Below, piece after piece: positions 26,350 to 33,903 of a stretch of DNA of 64,000 bases. Under the pieces are notes generated by a model. The model was given only the letters and a program-made list of their open reading frames with translations, did not search any database and was not told the origin of the DNA. Within the stretch, counting starts at the first letter, position 1. Every line of letters begins with the position of its first letter. The translations under genes were made by a program, and so were the position numbers. This stretch comes from Pseudodesulfovibrio sp. (GTDB lineage: Bacteria > Desulfobacterota > Desulfovibrionia > Desulfovibrionales > Desulfovibrionaceae), in assembly GCF_028692895.1 (NCBI RefSeq), contig NZ_JAQUWN010000011.1, forward strand, positions 1-64,000, given 5' to 3'.

Positions 26350-28137
26350 ATGAATCTCCGATCGTTTCAGATGCGCATCCTGTTGTGGACGTGGGCGCTT
26401 CTGCTCACGGCCCTGGCCGTGATATTCTACTATTCCACCAGCGTGGTCGGCAGCGAACTGGTCAGCGAGACCCGGCACCGCACCGAGAGCGAGCTGGGAA
26501 CCATCAAGTGGCTGATCCAGGAGCACGCCCCGTTCAAGGACGAGCAGGCCTTCGCCGCGTGGGTGGAGAACATGGGCTTCAAGCTGGGCCGCCGCATCAC
26601 CTACATCGTGGACGGCCGGGTGGTGGCCGACTCCAACGTGCCCTATGCCGACCTCGGCAGCCTGGACGACCACAGCCGCCGGCCCGAGGTCCTGGCCGCC
26701 CGCGAGGCCGGGAAGGGGAGCAACATCCGCCATTCCGACACCCTGGGCACGGACATGATGTACGTGGCCGTGACCATGGACCACCCCCTGAACGTGGCCG
26801 ACGGCGTGCTCCGCCTGGCCGTTCCCTTCTCCCGGGTCAGCGCGCGCATCAGTTCGCTCAAGACCAACTTCATCTGGATATTCCTCTCCACCCTGGCCTG
26901 CGCCCTGCTGGTCAGCGTGCTGGTCTCGCGCAACATGAGCCGGTCCATCACCGCCTTTTCCGAGGCGGCCCGGTCCATCGGCGAGGGCAACTACGCGCTT
27001 CGGCTGCGCGCCCTGCCCGGCGGCGAGTTCAAGCCCCTGGCCGAATCGGTCAACGCCATGGCCCGGTCCATCGAGCGCAACGTGCGCATCATCGACGACC
27101 AGCGCGGCGAGCTCAAGGCCATCCTCGACGGCATGCGCGAGGGCGTCATGACCCTGAACGCGCGGGGGCGCATCGAGTCCTTCAACGGCGCTCTCGACGA
27201 GATGTTCAACCTGGCCGAGTCCACCCTCGGCCGCACCCCCATCGAGGTCACCCGGCGCTTCGAGATTCAGGACATGGTGGACGAGCTCCTGGCCGAGCCG
27301 GACAAGGGCGACCGCTTCATCCAGATCGACCTCATGGACACCCGCACCGTGGAGGTCTCCGGGGTGCCGTTCTTCGACCACAACGATGTCAGCAAGCTCA
27401 TCCTCGTCTTTCACGACATCACCGAGATGAAGCGCAGCGAGAAGGGCCTCAAGGAATTTGTGGCCAACGCCTCGCACCAGCTTCGGACGCCGCTCACCTC
27501 CATCAAGGGCTACACCGAGACGCTTATCGACAACCCTCCGGCAAAGCCCGAGGACGGCCGCGCCTTTCTGGAGATCGTGCTCAAGAACGCCAACCACATG
27601 GACAAGGTCATTTCCTCCATGCTCGCCCTGGCCAAGTCCGAGCAGATGGGCAAGGCCCTCAGCCTTTCGTCGGTGTCCGGCCGGGAGTTCATGGCGCGGG
27701 CCGTGGGCGACGTCACCCCCTGGGCCGGCGAGCGGTCCATCACCTTCAATCTGCGGGTGCCGGATGACGGGATGTTCGTCATGGCCGAGCCGGACGGGCT
27801 GCTGCACGTCTTCCACAACCTGCTGAACAACGCGGTCAAGTACAGCCCGGACGGCGGGGTCATCTCGCTCAGCGCCGAGGACGACGGCGAGTCCATCGTC
27901 TTCTGCGTGGAGGACCAGGGGCCGGGCATTTCGAGAGAACACAGCACCAAGGTTTTCGAGCGGTTCTACCGGGTGGACGAAAACACCATCGACGACTCGG
28001 GCAGCTCCGGTCTCGGCCTGGCCATCTGCCGCCGGATCGTGAGGAACCTCGGTGGAGAGATATGGCACGACGGGTACGGCGAAGGCACGCGGGGAGCGCG
28101 CTTCTGCTTCCGGCTGAACAAGCCGGCCCGGTCCTGA
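26350..28137 (+). CDS. phoR: PhoR-like sensor histidine kinase
   Basis: A 595-residue membrane kinase. It has TM1 at about 8-28, a periplasmic loop to about 175, TM2 at about 178-198, HAMP, a PAS domain (about 255-365) and HisKA with phospho-accepting His in ASHQLRTPL (usually ASHELRTPL). The HATPase follows with NLLNNAVKYSP, DQGPGI and SGLGLAICRRI. The architecture is that of PhoR. The downstream phosphate transporter, PhoU-like protein and upstream Pho-box repeats identify phosphate as the probable input. No response regulator is adjacent, so PhoB must be elsewhere. ATG 26350 has AAGGA 9 nt before it; ATG 26344 is the alternative. Confidence 0.85.
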   Translation: MNLRSFQMRILLWTWALLLTALAVIFYYSTSVVGSELVSETRHRTESELGTIKWLIQEHAPFKDEQAFAAWVENMGFKLGRRITYIVDGRVVADSNVPYADLGSLDDHSRRPEVLAAREAGKGSNIRHSDTLGTDMMYVAVTMDHPLNVADGVLRLAVPFSRVSARISSLKTNFIWIFLSTLACALLVSVLVSRNMSRSITAFSEAARSIGEGNYALRLRALPGGEFKPLAESVNAMARSIERNVRIIDDQRGELKAILDGMREGVMTLNARGRIESFNGALDEMFNLAESTLGRTPIEVTRRFEIQDMVDELLAEPDKGDRFIQIDLMDTRTVEVSGVPFFDHNDVSKLILVFHDITEMKRSEKGLKEFVANASHQLRTPLTSIKGYTETLIDNPPAKPEDGRAFLEIVLKNANHMDKVISSMLALAKSEQMGKALSLSSVSGREFMARAVGDVTPWAGERSITFNLRVPDDGMFVMAEPDGLLHVFHNLLNNAVKYSPDGGVISLSAEDDGESIVFCVEDQGPGISREHSTKVFERFYRVDENTIDDSGSSGLGLAICRRIVRNLGGEIWHDGYGEGTRGARFCFRLNKPARS

Positions 28138-28175
28138 CAACCCTTTGGCAAATACCCTCGCAAGAGGGGGACGCA

Positions 28176-29414
28176 ATGGATATCTACGATCTCTTCTTCT
28201 ATCTGTCCCTGGGGGCCGGGTTCCTGATGGCCTTCAACCTGGGGGCCAACGACGTGGCCAACTCCATGGCCTCGGCCGTGGGCGCGCGGGCCATCACCGT
28301 GCGACAGGCCGTATTCATCGCGGGCGTGCTCAACTTCGTGGGCGCGGTCCTGCTTGGGTCCCACGTCACCGCGACCATCAGCAAAGGCATCATCAATCCG
28401 GCGGCCATCGCGGACCCGAAGCTGATTATGATCGGCATGTTCGCGGCCCTGCTGGCGGCGGCCGCGTGGGTCCTCGTGGCCACGCTCACATCGCTGCCGG
28501 TGTCGTCAACCCACTCCATCGTGGGGGCCATAACCGGCTTCGGCATGGTCGCGGGAGGGCCGAGCGTGGTCAACTGGGCCAAGATGGGCGGCATCGTCCT
28601 GTCCTGGATCATCTCCCCGTTCTTCGCCGCCGCCATCGCCTACCTGGTCTTCACCCACATCCGCCGCTTCATCCTCTACAAGACGCATTTCGTGCTCCAG
28701 GTACGGCGCTGGGCCCCGTTTTGGGTGGCGGTGACCGTGGTGCTCATCGCCCTGTCGTTCCTGTACAAGACCCCGGCCGGCAAGTCGCTGGGCATTCCGT
28801 GGTACGCCTCCCTGGCCCTGGCCGCGGTGCTGGCCGTGCTGACCTACGCGGTTTCGCGCTACTTCGTCTCGAAGCTGATCCTCAACGAGGAGGAGGGCGC
28901 CGAGGGCGTGGAGCGGGTCTTCCGCAAGATGCAGGTGGGCACGTCCTGCTACGTGGCCCTCTCCCAGGGCGCCAACGACGTGGCCAACGCCATCGGCCCG
29001 GTGGCGGCCATCTACCTGATCGCCAAGGAGCACCAGTTGCTCGCCAAGGCGGAAGTGCCGATGTCCATGCTCATCCTGGGCGGACTCGGCATCGCCATCG
29101 GCATCGCGCTGCTCGGGCACAAGGTCATGGCCACCGTGGGCGAGAAGATCACCACCCTGACCAACACGCGCGGGTTCGCCGTGGACTTCGGCGCGGCCTC
29201 CACCGTGCTGGTGGCGTCGAATCTCGGCCTGCCGGTCTCCACCACCCACGCGGCCGTGGGCGGCGTGGTCGGCGTCGGGCTGGCCCGCGGCTTCAAGGCG
29301 GTGGATTTCCGGGTCCTGCTGCGCATCGTGGCCTACTGGGTGGCCACGGTGCCCATCGCCGCCCTGACCAGCATAGTTTTCTTTGTGCTGCTGAAATGGT
29401 TATGTTACAGCTAG
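28176..29414 (+). CDS. pit: Low-affinity inorganic phosphate transporter (PiT/PHO4 family)
   Basis: A 412-residue inner-membrane transporter with about 10 hydrophobic segments. The duplicated PiT signatures are GANDVANSMASAVGA (about residue 24) and GANDVANAIGPVAA (about 268), both with the conserved Asn-Asp pair. It imports phosphate, probably with protons or as a metal complex. The gene follows phoR by 38 nt with GAGGGGG as ribosome-binding site and precedes a PhoU-like gene, a normal pairing for PiT. Its stop codon lies inside a Pho-box-like repeat (29404-29421). Confidence 0.92.
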   Translation: MDIYDLFFYLSLGAGFLMAFNLGANDVANSMASAVGARAITVRQAVFIAGVLNFVGAVLLGSHVTATISKGIINPAAIADPKLIMIGMFAALLAAAAWVLVATLTSLPVSSTHSIVGAITGFGMVAGGPSVVNWAKMGGIVLSWIISPFFAAAIAYLVFTHIRRFILYKTHFVLQVRRWAPFWVAVTVVLIALSFLYKTPAGKSLGIPWYASLALAAVLAVLTYAVSRYFVSKLILNEEEGAEGVERVFRKMQVGTSCYVALSQGANDVANAIGPVAAIYLIAKEHQLLAKAEVPMSMLILGGLGIAIGIALLGHKVMATVGEKITTLTNTRGFAVDFGAASTVLVASNLGLPVSTTHAAVGGVVGVGLARGFKAVDFRVLLRIVAYWVATVPIAALTSIVFFVLLKWLCYS

Positions 29415-29421
29415 GTTACAA
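29404..29421 (-). promoter_or_regulatory. Pho-box-like repeat across the pit stop codon
   Basis: On the minus strand TTGTAAC-CTAG-CTGTAAC: two 7-bp units with a 4-bp spacer, the best Pho-box match in the window. The TAG stop of pit is its centre. It sits 34-51 bp before the PhoU-like start codon and could allow separate phosphate control of that gene. Confidence 0.6.
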
Positions 29422-29454
29422 AACTACAAGCATTCCATGCAACGAGGTTACCAT

Positions 29455-30129
29455 ATGACCATACGTCTTCCTTTTTTCGGGCTTCTGGCCAATCGTTCCC
29501 CCATGGACGGTTTGACGGAGCACTACGACAAGATCGCCGAGTGCATCGCCACCATCGATGAATCCCTGGAATGCTACGTCTCGGGCGGCGTCTGCCGCGA
29601 GTTCGAGGACCTGCTCCGGACCATCGACGACATCGAGAACCACGCGGACAAGATCAAGCGGAACATCCGCAACCACCTGCCGCGCGGCCTGTTCATGCCG
29701 GTGGATAAGACGACCTTCCTCAACTACACCAAGTCCCAGGACAACATCCTGGATTCCGCCCAGGACGCCCTGCACTGGCTGGGCATGCGCAAGGTGGGCA
29801 TCCCCGAGGAGGTGCAGAAGGACGTCATCTTCCTGCTCGACGCCGTGGCGCGGACCACGGTGCTCCTCGGCCCGGCGCTCAAGGCGACCATCTCCCTGGT
29901 GCACGGCGCGTCCATCGACCGCGAAGGAACCAAGGACTGCTTCCGCAAGGTGCGCGAGGAGCGCGAGAACGTCCGCAAGCTCAAGAACGAGCTGGAGCGC
30001 AAGGTCTACGCCATGGACATCGACTTCAAGGACATCTACCAGCTCCTGCACTTCATCGACTGCCTGGACAAGATGGGCCACAACACCGAGAATTGCGTGG
30101 ACCAGCTCCGGGTCATGATCGCCCGCTAG
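29455..30129 (+). CDS. PhoU-like (DUF47 family) phosphate-transport regulator
   Basis: A 224-residue all-helical cytoplasmic protein of the DUF47 / PhoU-like family that usually accompanies PiT transporters and modulates them. It begins MTIRLPFFGLLANRSPMDGL, with heptad-like helices rich in charged residues (ECIATIDESLECYVSGG, then CRKVREERENVRKLKNELERKVY near residue 165). CGAGG before ATG 29455 supports the start over an ATG 18 nt upstream. A Pho-box-like repeat lies just upstream. A terminator follows. Confidence 0.87.
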   Translation: MTIRLPFFGLLANRSPMDGLTEHYDKIAECIATIDESLECYVSGGVCREFEDLLRTIDDIENHADKIKRNIRNHLPRGLFMPVDKTTFLNYTKSQDNILDSAQDALHWLGMRKVGIPEEVQKDVIFLLDAVARTTVLLGPALKATISLVHGASIDREGTKDCFRKVREERENVRKLKNELERKVYAMDIDFKDIYQLLHFIDCLDKMGHNTENCVDQLRVMIAR

Positions 30130-30151
30130 CCCGCGCGCAACGGACTTCCCC

Positions 30152-30184
30152 GGCCGACCGCCCGCAAAGGCGGCCGGCCTTTTT
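30152..30184 (+). terminator. Terminator after the PhoU-like gene
   Basis: An 11-bp stem with one mismatch (30152-30162 with 30169-30179) followed by five T. Confidence 0.85.
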
Positions 30185-30814
30185 CGCGCCCGCGCGTGGC
30201 CGCGAAAGCCCCGGCGGGGGAGGGCGGTCCGCCGCCCCTATCCCCCGGCATCCGCCCCTTGTCGCCGTCGCCGGACGCCGCCTTCCCGCGCCCGGCCGGG
30301 CCGTCACGCATCTCGGCGAAGCCGCCCGTGATCCGCCAGAGCAGCTTCCCGCGTGGCGGAGAACGCGCTGGCGTCCCCTCAATCCGCATCCGCGCCCCGC
30401 AATTTCGCCGCCCAGCCCCCGGGGCGACTCGCCGCGCAGAAGGCTCGGTCCTTGCGCCAGCCCGGACCGGCCAACGCCGCCACATTCCCTATCCCCCCAG
30501 GGCCTAACGCACGGCTGCACATCCGAAGCCCGCAGGCCCCCATTCCAGAGCCTCCAATCCCGCCCATTTCCAGAAGCCGATGTCGACAACCAAAAAAGAA
30601 TACTTCCCTTTTTTTCAAAAAATATCTTGATAATGAAATTCAATTTCAGTAATGTCCGTTTCGTGCCGTCCGCCAGGGCGGAAAGGAGCGATTGGATGCG
30701 ATCACAGGCGAACCCGACCAGCCACGGCCCGAACCGAAGGGGCCACTCCGGGCGATGTACCGTCCGGCCGACCGATGCCGCGTCGGCCGGGCCAATCATC
30801 ACAAGGAGAAAAAA
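30185..30814. other. Intergenic region before the TPR gene
   Basis: About 630 bp with no convincing gene. The first 400 bp is very GC-rich with long open frames on both strands but no ribosome-binding sites or recognisable domains. At 30590-30655 it turns sharply AT-rich and contains the Fur-type repeat listed below, so the promoter of the TPR/HD-GYP pair is probably here. Confidence 0.5.
30628..30648. promoter_or_regulatory. Fur-box-like overlapping palindromes
   Basis: TGATAATGAAATTCA (30628-30642) has a left arm equal to the Fur consensus TGATAAT. TGAAATTCAATTTCA (30634-30648) is a perfect 7-1-7 inverted repeat. They lie in an AT-rich patch about 170 bp before the TPR gene. An iron- or PerR-type repressor site is the simplest reading. 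Confidence 0.5.
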
Positions 30815-31192
30815 ATGCATCAGCTCAAGAAAATCGGCCTGTTGAACCGCGAAGGAATGGCCGCCCTCAATGACGGACGGATGGACGACGCCCTGAACCG
30901 GCTGCTGGAGGCCGACCGCATCGCCCGCGAGCAGCAGCAGCCCCTGCACGAGGCCAAGGTGCAGAACAACCTCGGCCTGGTCCACCAGGCGGCGGGCCGC
31001 TATCCCGAGGCCGAATCCTGCTTCCGGCAGGCCGTTCGCATCGCTGTGGAGCGCGCCGGTTCCGGCAACATTCTGCACCGGACCATCGCCCGCAACCTGG
31101 CCCGGCTGGACGAGGCCCGCGACCACGGCGGTTGCTGCGGCAACCACGCCTGCGAAAATCATTGCGCCTGCGGGGGCTCCTGCCGTGCCTAA
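30815..31192 (+). CDS. TPR protein with cysteine-rich tail
   Basis: 125 residues with two tetratricopeptide repeats (about 14-47 and 52-90; LNDGRMDDALNRLLEADRIA, then NNLGLVHQAAGRYPEAESCF). A C-terminal tail carries seven cysteines and two histidines (CCGNHACENHCACGGSC), a possible metal site. There is no signal peptide. ACAAGGAGAA is an excellent ribosome-binding site for ATG 30815. The last 8 nt overlap the HD-GYP gene, so they are made together. Role unknown; the upstream Fur-like repeat hints at metal-related control. Confidence 0.75.
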   Translation: MHQLKKIGLLNREGMAALNDGRMDDALNRLLEADRIAREQQQPLHEAKVQNNLGLVHQAAGRYPEAESCFRQAVRIAVERAGSGNILHRTIARNLARLDEARDHGGCCGNHACENHCACGGSCRA

Positions 31193-31871
31193 CGACCCGT
31201 CGGCGGCTCTGGCCGCCTTCTCTCTGGGGGCGGACTCCGGCCTGGAGTCCGCCCGTTTCATCACCTCGGTCATGCACCAGTTCGCCGAGTCACTGGGCAA
31301 CGCCATCGACGCCAAGGACCCCCATACCTCGCGGCATTCCGACGAAGTGGCGGAAATCTCCCGCGTCCTGGCCCTGGCCCTGGGGCTCGGCCACCACAAG
31401 GCGGACCTCATCCACGTGGCCGGGCACCTGCACGACATCGGCAAGATCGGCGTGCCCGACGTCGTGCTCGGCAAGCAGGGGCCCCTGACCACTCGCGAAT
31501 GGGCCACCATCCGAAAACATCCTGAGGACGGCGCGGCCATCCTTCGGCCCGTGGCCGCCCTCAGCACTCTCGGCGTCGTTGACATGGTCCTGCACCACCA
31601 CGAGCGCCACGACGGCCTGGGATACCCCCACGGCCTTTCCGGGGGCGCAATCCCCATGGGCGCGCGGATCATCGCCCTGGCGGATTCGCTTTCGGCCATG
31701 CTCCAGGACCGGCCCTACCGCCGGGCCGGGTCCTTCGATTCCGCCCGGCGTGAAATACTGCATTGTTCGGGTTCGCAGTTTGATCCGCGCGTGGTGGACG
31801 CCTTCGCCCGGTCCGAAGCCGAAATCCGGGCCATCATGGAGCGGGCGCAGCACCGACCGGCAGCCGCCTGA
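31185..31871 (+). CDS. HD-GYP domain protein (probable cyclic-di-GMP phosphodiesterase)
   Basis: A 228-residue single-domain protein. The HD motif is HLHDIGKIGVPDVVL and the GYP signature is HHHERHDGLGYPHGLSG. The earlier metal ligands are in HTSRHSDEVAEIS. These are the residues used by HD-GYP enzymes to hydrolyse cyclic di-GMP. There is no receiver or membrane domain in front, so control may come from the TPR partner encoded by the overlapping upstream gene. The start is a GTG at 31185 inside the TPR gene's end. Cytoplasmic. Confidence 0.87.
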   Translation: MPNDPSAALAAFSLGADSGLESARFITSVMHQFAESLGNAIDAKDPHTSRHSDEVAEISRVLALALGLGHHKADLIHVAGHLHDIGKIGVPDVVLGKQGPLTTREWATIRKHPEDGAAILRPVAALSTLGVVDMVLHHHERHDGLGYPHGLSGGAIPMGARIIALADSLSAMLQDRPYRRAGSFDSARREILHCSGSQFDPRVVDAFARSEAEIRAIMERAQHRPAAA

Positions 31872-31890
31872 ATCCGGCCTGGCGGGCATA

Positions 31891-31901
31891 CAAATTTTTT
31901 G
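31891..31901 (+). promoter_or_regulatory. Candidate activator site A1 (distal)
   Basis: CAAATTTTTTG followed by CCCC, centred about 148 bp before the sigma-54 promoter of RNA A. An equivalent motif occurs at the same distance before RNA B. Confidence 0.55.
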
Positions 31902-31930
31902 CCCCATGCCGGGCGGACCCGGGGAAAGTC

Positions 31931-31940
31931 CAAGTTTTTG
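31931..31940 (+). promoter_or_regulatory. Candidate activator site A2 (proximal)
   Basis: CAAGTTTTTG followed by TACC, centred about 108 bp before the promoter of RNA A and 40 bp from A1. It shares the pattern AARTTYTTGnMCC with A1, B1 and B2. Confidence 0.55.
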
Positions 31941-32043
31941 TACCTCGAACCCTGCGCAAAGCAGCCATGCCTGGAAGAATATTGATAATATAACACGCCG
32001 CCATTACAGGAGATAAAAATATTTTGAGCAATGATTCTGACTT

Positions 32044-32059
32044 TGGCACGGAGGATGCT
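32044..32059 (+). promoter_or_regulatory. Sigma-54 (-24/-12) promoter of small RNA A
   Basis: TGGCACG-N4-ATGCT: the invariant GG and GC are separated by exactly 10 nt as required for RpoN. Transcription is expected to start near 32070. Confidence 0.75.
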
Positions 32060-32069
32060 AATCCTAAAA

Positions 32070-32129
32070 CATCTTCCTTCTTTTGCACCGAGAAAACAAA
32101 TGGCCTCCTCCGGGAGGCCTTTCTCGTTT
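32070..32129 (+). ncRNA. Candidate sigma-54-dependent small RNA A
   Basis: A predicted transcript of about 60 nt from the -24/-12 promoter to a hairpin terminator. The 5' part is unstructured and pyrimidine-rich (AUCUUCCUUCUUUUGCACC). The 3' part is a two-level hairpin: outer arms CGAGAAA / UUUCUCG and inner arms GGCCUCC / GGAGGCC with a UCCG loop. 27 of the first 29 bases from the conserved AACA are identical to RNA B at 60 kb, as are the terminator arms. The CUUCCUU segment is complementary to Shine-Dalgarno-like AAGGAAG. An ATG inside (32099) is not conserved in B, so this is an RNA rather than a peptide gene. It could instead be a leader of the M23 gene 100 nt downstream. Confidence 0.65.
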
Positions 32130-32228
32130 CCGGGCCACGCGCGCCGTTCTCCGTCTTGCGGCGCATTGACCGCCGCCCGGTCCGCCGGGTAGTCTCCCGA
32201 CAACCGAACCAATCCACAAGGAGCCGCC

Positions 32229-33233
32229 ATGCCGCGCCCGCGCCGCCACATATTCGCCGCCATATTGCCGTCCGTCCTCTGCCTCGTCCTCCTTTCCGCC
32301 TCGGCCGGCCAGGCCCTGGAGCTCTCCCAGCCCATCCGCTGCGACTACGGCGTCGGCTGTTTCGTCCAGAACTACGTGGACGTGGACCCGTCCCCGGACG
32401 CCGCCGACTTCACCTGCGGGGCCCTGACCTACGACGGCCACAAAGGCACAGACTTCCGCATCCCCTGGGCCGACTACCGGAAAGGGGTCGAGGTGCTGGC
32501 CGCCGCGCCCGGCGCCGTGCTGCGCGTGCGCGACTCCGTCGAGGACCGCGACGCGCGCGGCCATGAGGAGGAGGTCCGGCCCTACGGCCTGGGCAACGCC
32601 GTCATCATCGAGCACGAGGACGGCTACCAGACCGTCTATGCGCACATGAAGCAGGGTTCGGTCCGGGTCAAGGAGGGCGACAGGGTCGAACGCGGCCAGG
32701 TGCTCGGCCTGGTGGGGTTGTCCGGCCTGACCGTCTTTCCGCACCTCCATTTCGGGGTCACCCGTGACGGCCACGCCGTCTGCCCCTTCCTGGGCCGCCA
32801 GGCCGACCTGCCCGCTCTGTGCGGCACCCCGCCCGACCCGCTCTGGGGCCCCAAGGTCCGCATCGGCTACATCCCCACCGGCCTGATCCGAGCCACCTTT
32901 CTCGACGCCCGGCCCGAATTCCCGGCCGTGCTCCGCGAACCGGAAAAAACGACCCTGCGCGCCGATTCGTCCGCCATCGTTTTCGCCGTCGCCGTCTTTG
33001 GCACCCGCGCGGGCGACCGGGTCGAAATGCGCATCCTCGACCCCCTCGGCCGCGTTGTCTCCCGGGCCGACTCGCCCATCGAAAAGACCCAGGCCCAACG
33101 CCTTATCTACATCGGCAAGCGCCTGGAAGACCCGAAAAAGCCCTGGCTGGCCGGAACCTATCAGGGCGAATACCGCCTCCTGCGCGGCGGCAAGACCGTG
33201 GTCCGCGCCAGCAGCAAGGTCGAGGTGCGCTAA
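32229..33233 (+). CDS. M23 (LytM) family peptidase, secreted
   Basis: 334 residues with a signal peptide (about 1-28, ending SAGQALE). The LytM zinc endopeptidase domain (about 55-195) has ligand motifs HKGTDFR and HLHFG, with YGLGNAVIIEHEDGYQTVYAHM between. A C-terminal beta domain (about 215-334) may bind cell wall or partner. It would cleave peptidoglycan cross-bridges or act as an amidase activator in the periplasm. ACAAGGAG before ATG 32229 supports the start. The small RNA A gene lies upstream on the same strand. Confidence 0.85.
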   Translation: MPRPRRHIFAAILPSVLCLVLLSASAGQALELSQPIRCDYGVGCFVQNYVDVDPSPDAADFTCGALTYDGHKGTDFRIPWADYRKGVEVLAAAPGAVLRVRDSVEDRDARGHEEEVRPYGLGNAVIIEHEDGYQTVYAHMKQGSVRVKEGDRVERGQVLGLVGLSGLTVFPHLHFGVTRDGHAVCPFLGRQADLPALCGTPPDPLWGPKVRIGYIPTGLIRATFLDARPEFPAVLREPEKTTLRADSSAIVFAVAVFGTRAGDRVEMRILDPLGRVVSRADSPIEKTQAQRLIYIGKRLEDPKKPWLAGTYQGEYRLLRGGKTVVRASSKVEVR

Positions 33234-33903
33234 GAGCCTTCGGCGGCCCCTTCAAGGGGCGGGCGGGACCGGCTTCGAGGCCCTTGGCTTCCTTGTTGCC
33301 GGGGTTGTGGAGAGAGTGGCGTTGCAGGAGAAGGGGTTCTCATAGGTGAAACCACATGGGGCGGGATCGACAAGGGAGATCCGCCGTCCGGGGGGCGCAG
33401 CTTGATTCGGAGCCCGACGCCAAAGCACTCGCTGCCGACTGCAACCGCGAGGAAGCTTGCCCGGGGGTTGGGCAAGCGGCTGCTTCTTGCCCTGCTCTCG
33501 GTGGCGGCATCAACCGGATGCGCGGTTACGACAACAACCGGTTCAAGGGCCGGGCCGCCCTTTGTCACGGGTTCGAATGCCGCCACATGCCCAGGTGGAA
33601 TTCCCTGAAGGATTATTGGCTGGGCCGGGTGGCCGACGACTGGGACCCCGTCACGCTCAACCGGAACATGAAGCATGACGCCGGAATACGCCTCTCGGCG
33701 TGAATCAACGACTCCCTCGGCCGGGCGGATTTCGCAGCCTCTCTCGCGGCCTGGCGCATCCGGGTCATGGTCGGGTTGCCCTTCTGACGGTGCTTCCTTA
33801 AAACTTATGATTCAAAATTCCGTTCTCCCGGTGTATAGCATAAACGTACATTTTGCGTTCGCCCGTACACAGTGCTGTGTGCCGGATGAAATCGGGAGGG
33901 CCT
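33234..33903. other. 670-bp region with possible decayed lipoprotein gene
   Basis: No intact gene. In one frame, from about 33472, there is a good lipoprotein signal (KRLLLALLSVAASTGCAV) that stops at 33606-33608. In a second frame, MRGYDNNRFKGRAALCHG at 33518 continues through a Trp-rich tail (KDYWLGRVADDWDPVTL) to a stop at 33701-33703. A frameshift joining the two would give a small lipoprotein, so a pseudogene is likely. A GGTTCGAAT tRNA-like loop at 33571 has no tRNA around it. A short stem (GGCCCC / GGGGC) at 33247 may end the M23 gene. Confidence 0.4.

Larger units (their letters stand above)
31872..32043. other. Upstream region of small RNA gene A
   Basis: This is the first half of the 357-bp gap between the HD-GYP gene and the M23 peptidase gene. 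It holds two related AT-rich motifs listed separately and an AT-rich stretch (31980-32030) just before the -24/-12 promoter. No gene is visible. Confidence 0.5.

Noticed and set aside
32099-32170. Possible small peptide starting at an ATG inside small RNA A
   Set aside because: The ATG is absent from RNA B and the frame crosses the terminator hairpin.
33565-33590. tRNA gene suggested by GGGTTCGAAT
   Set aside because: No acceptor or anticodon stems can be drawn around it.
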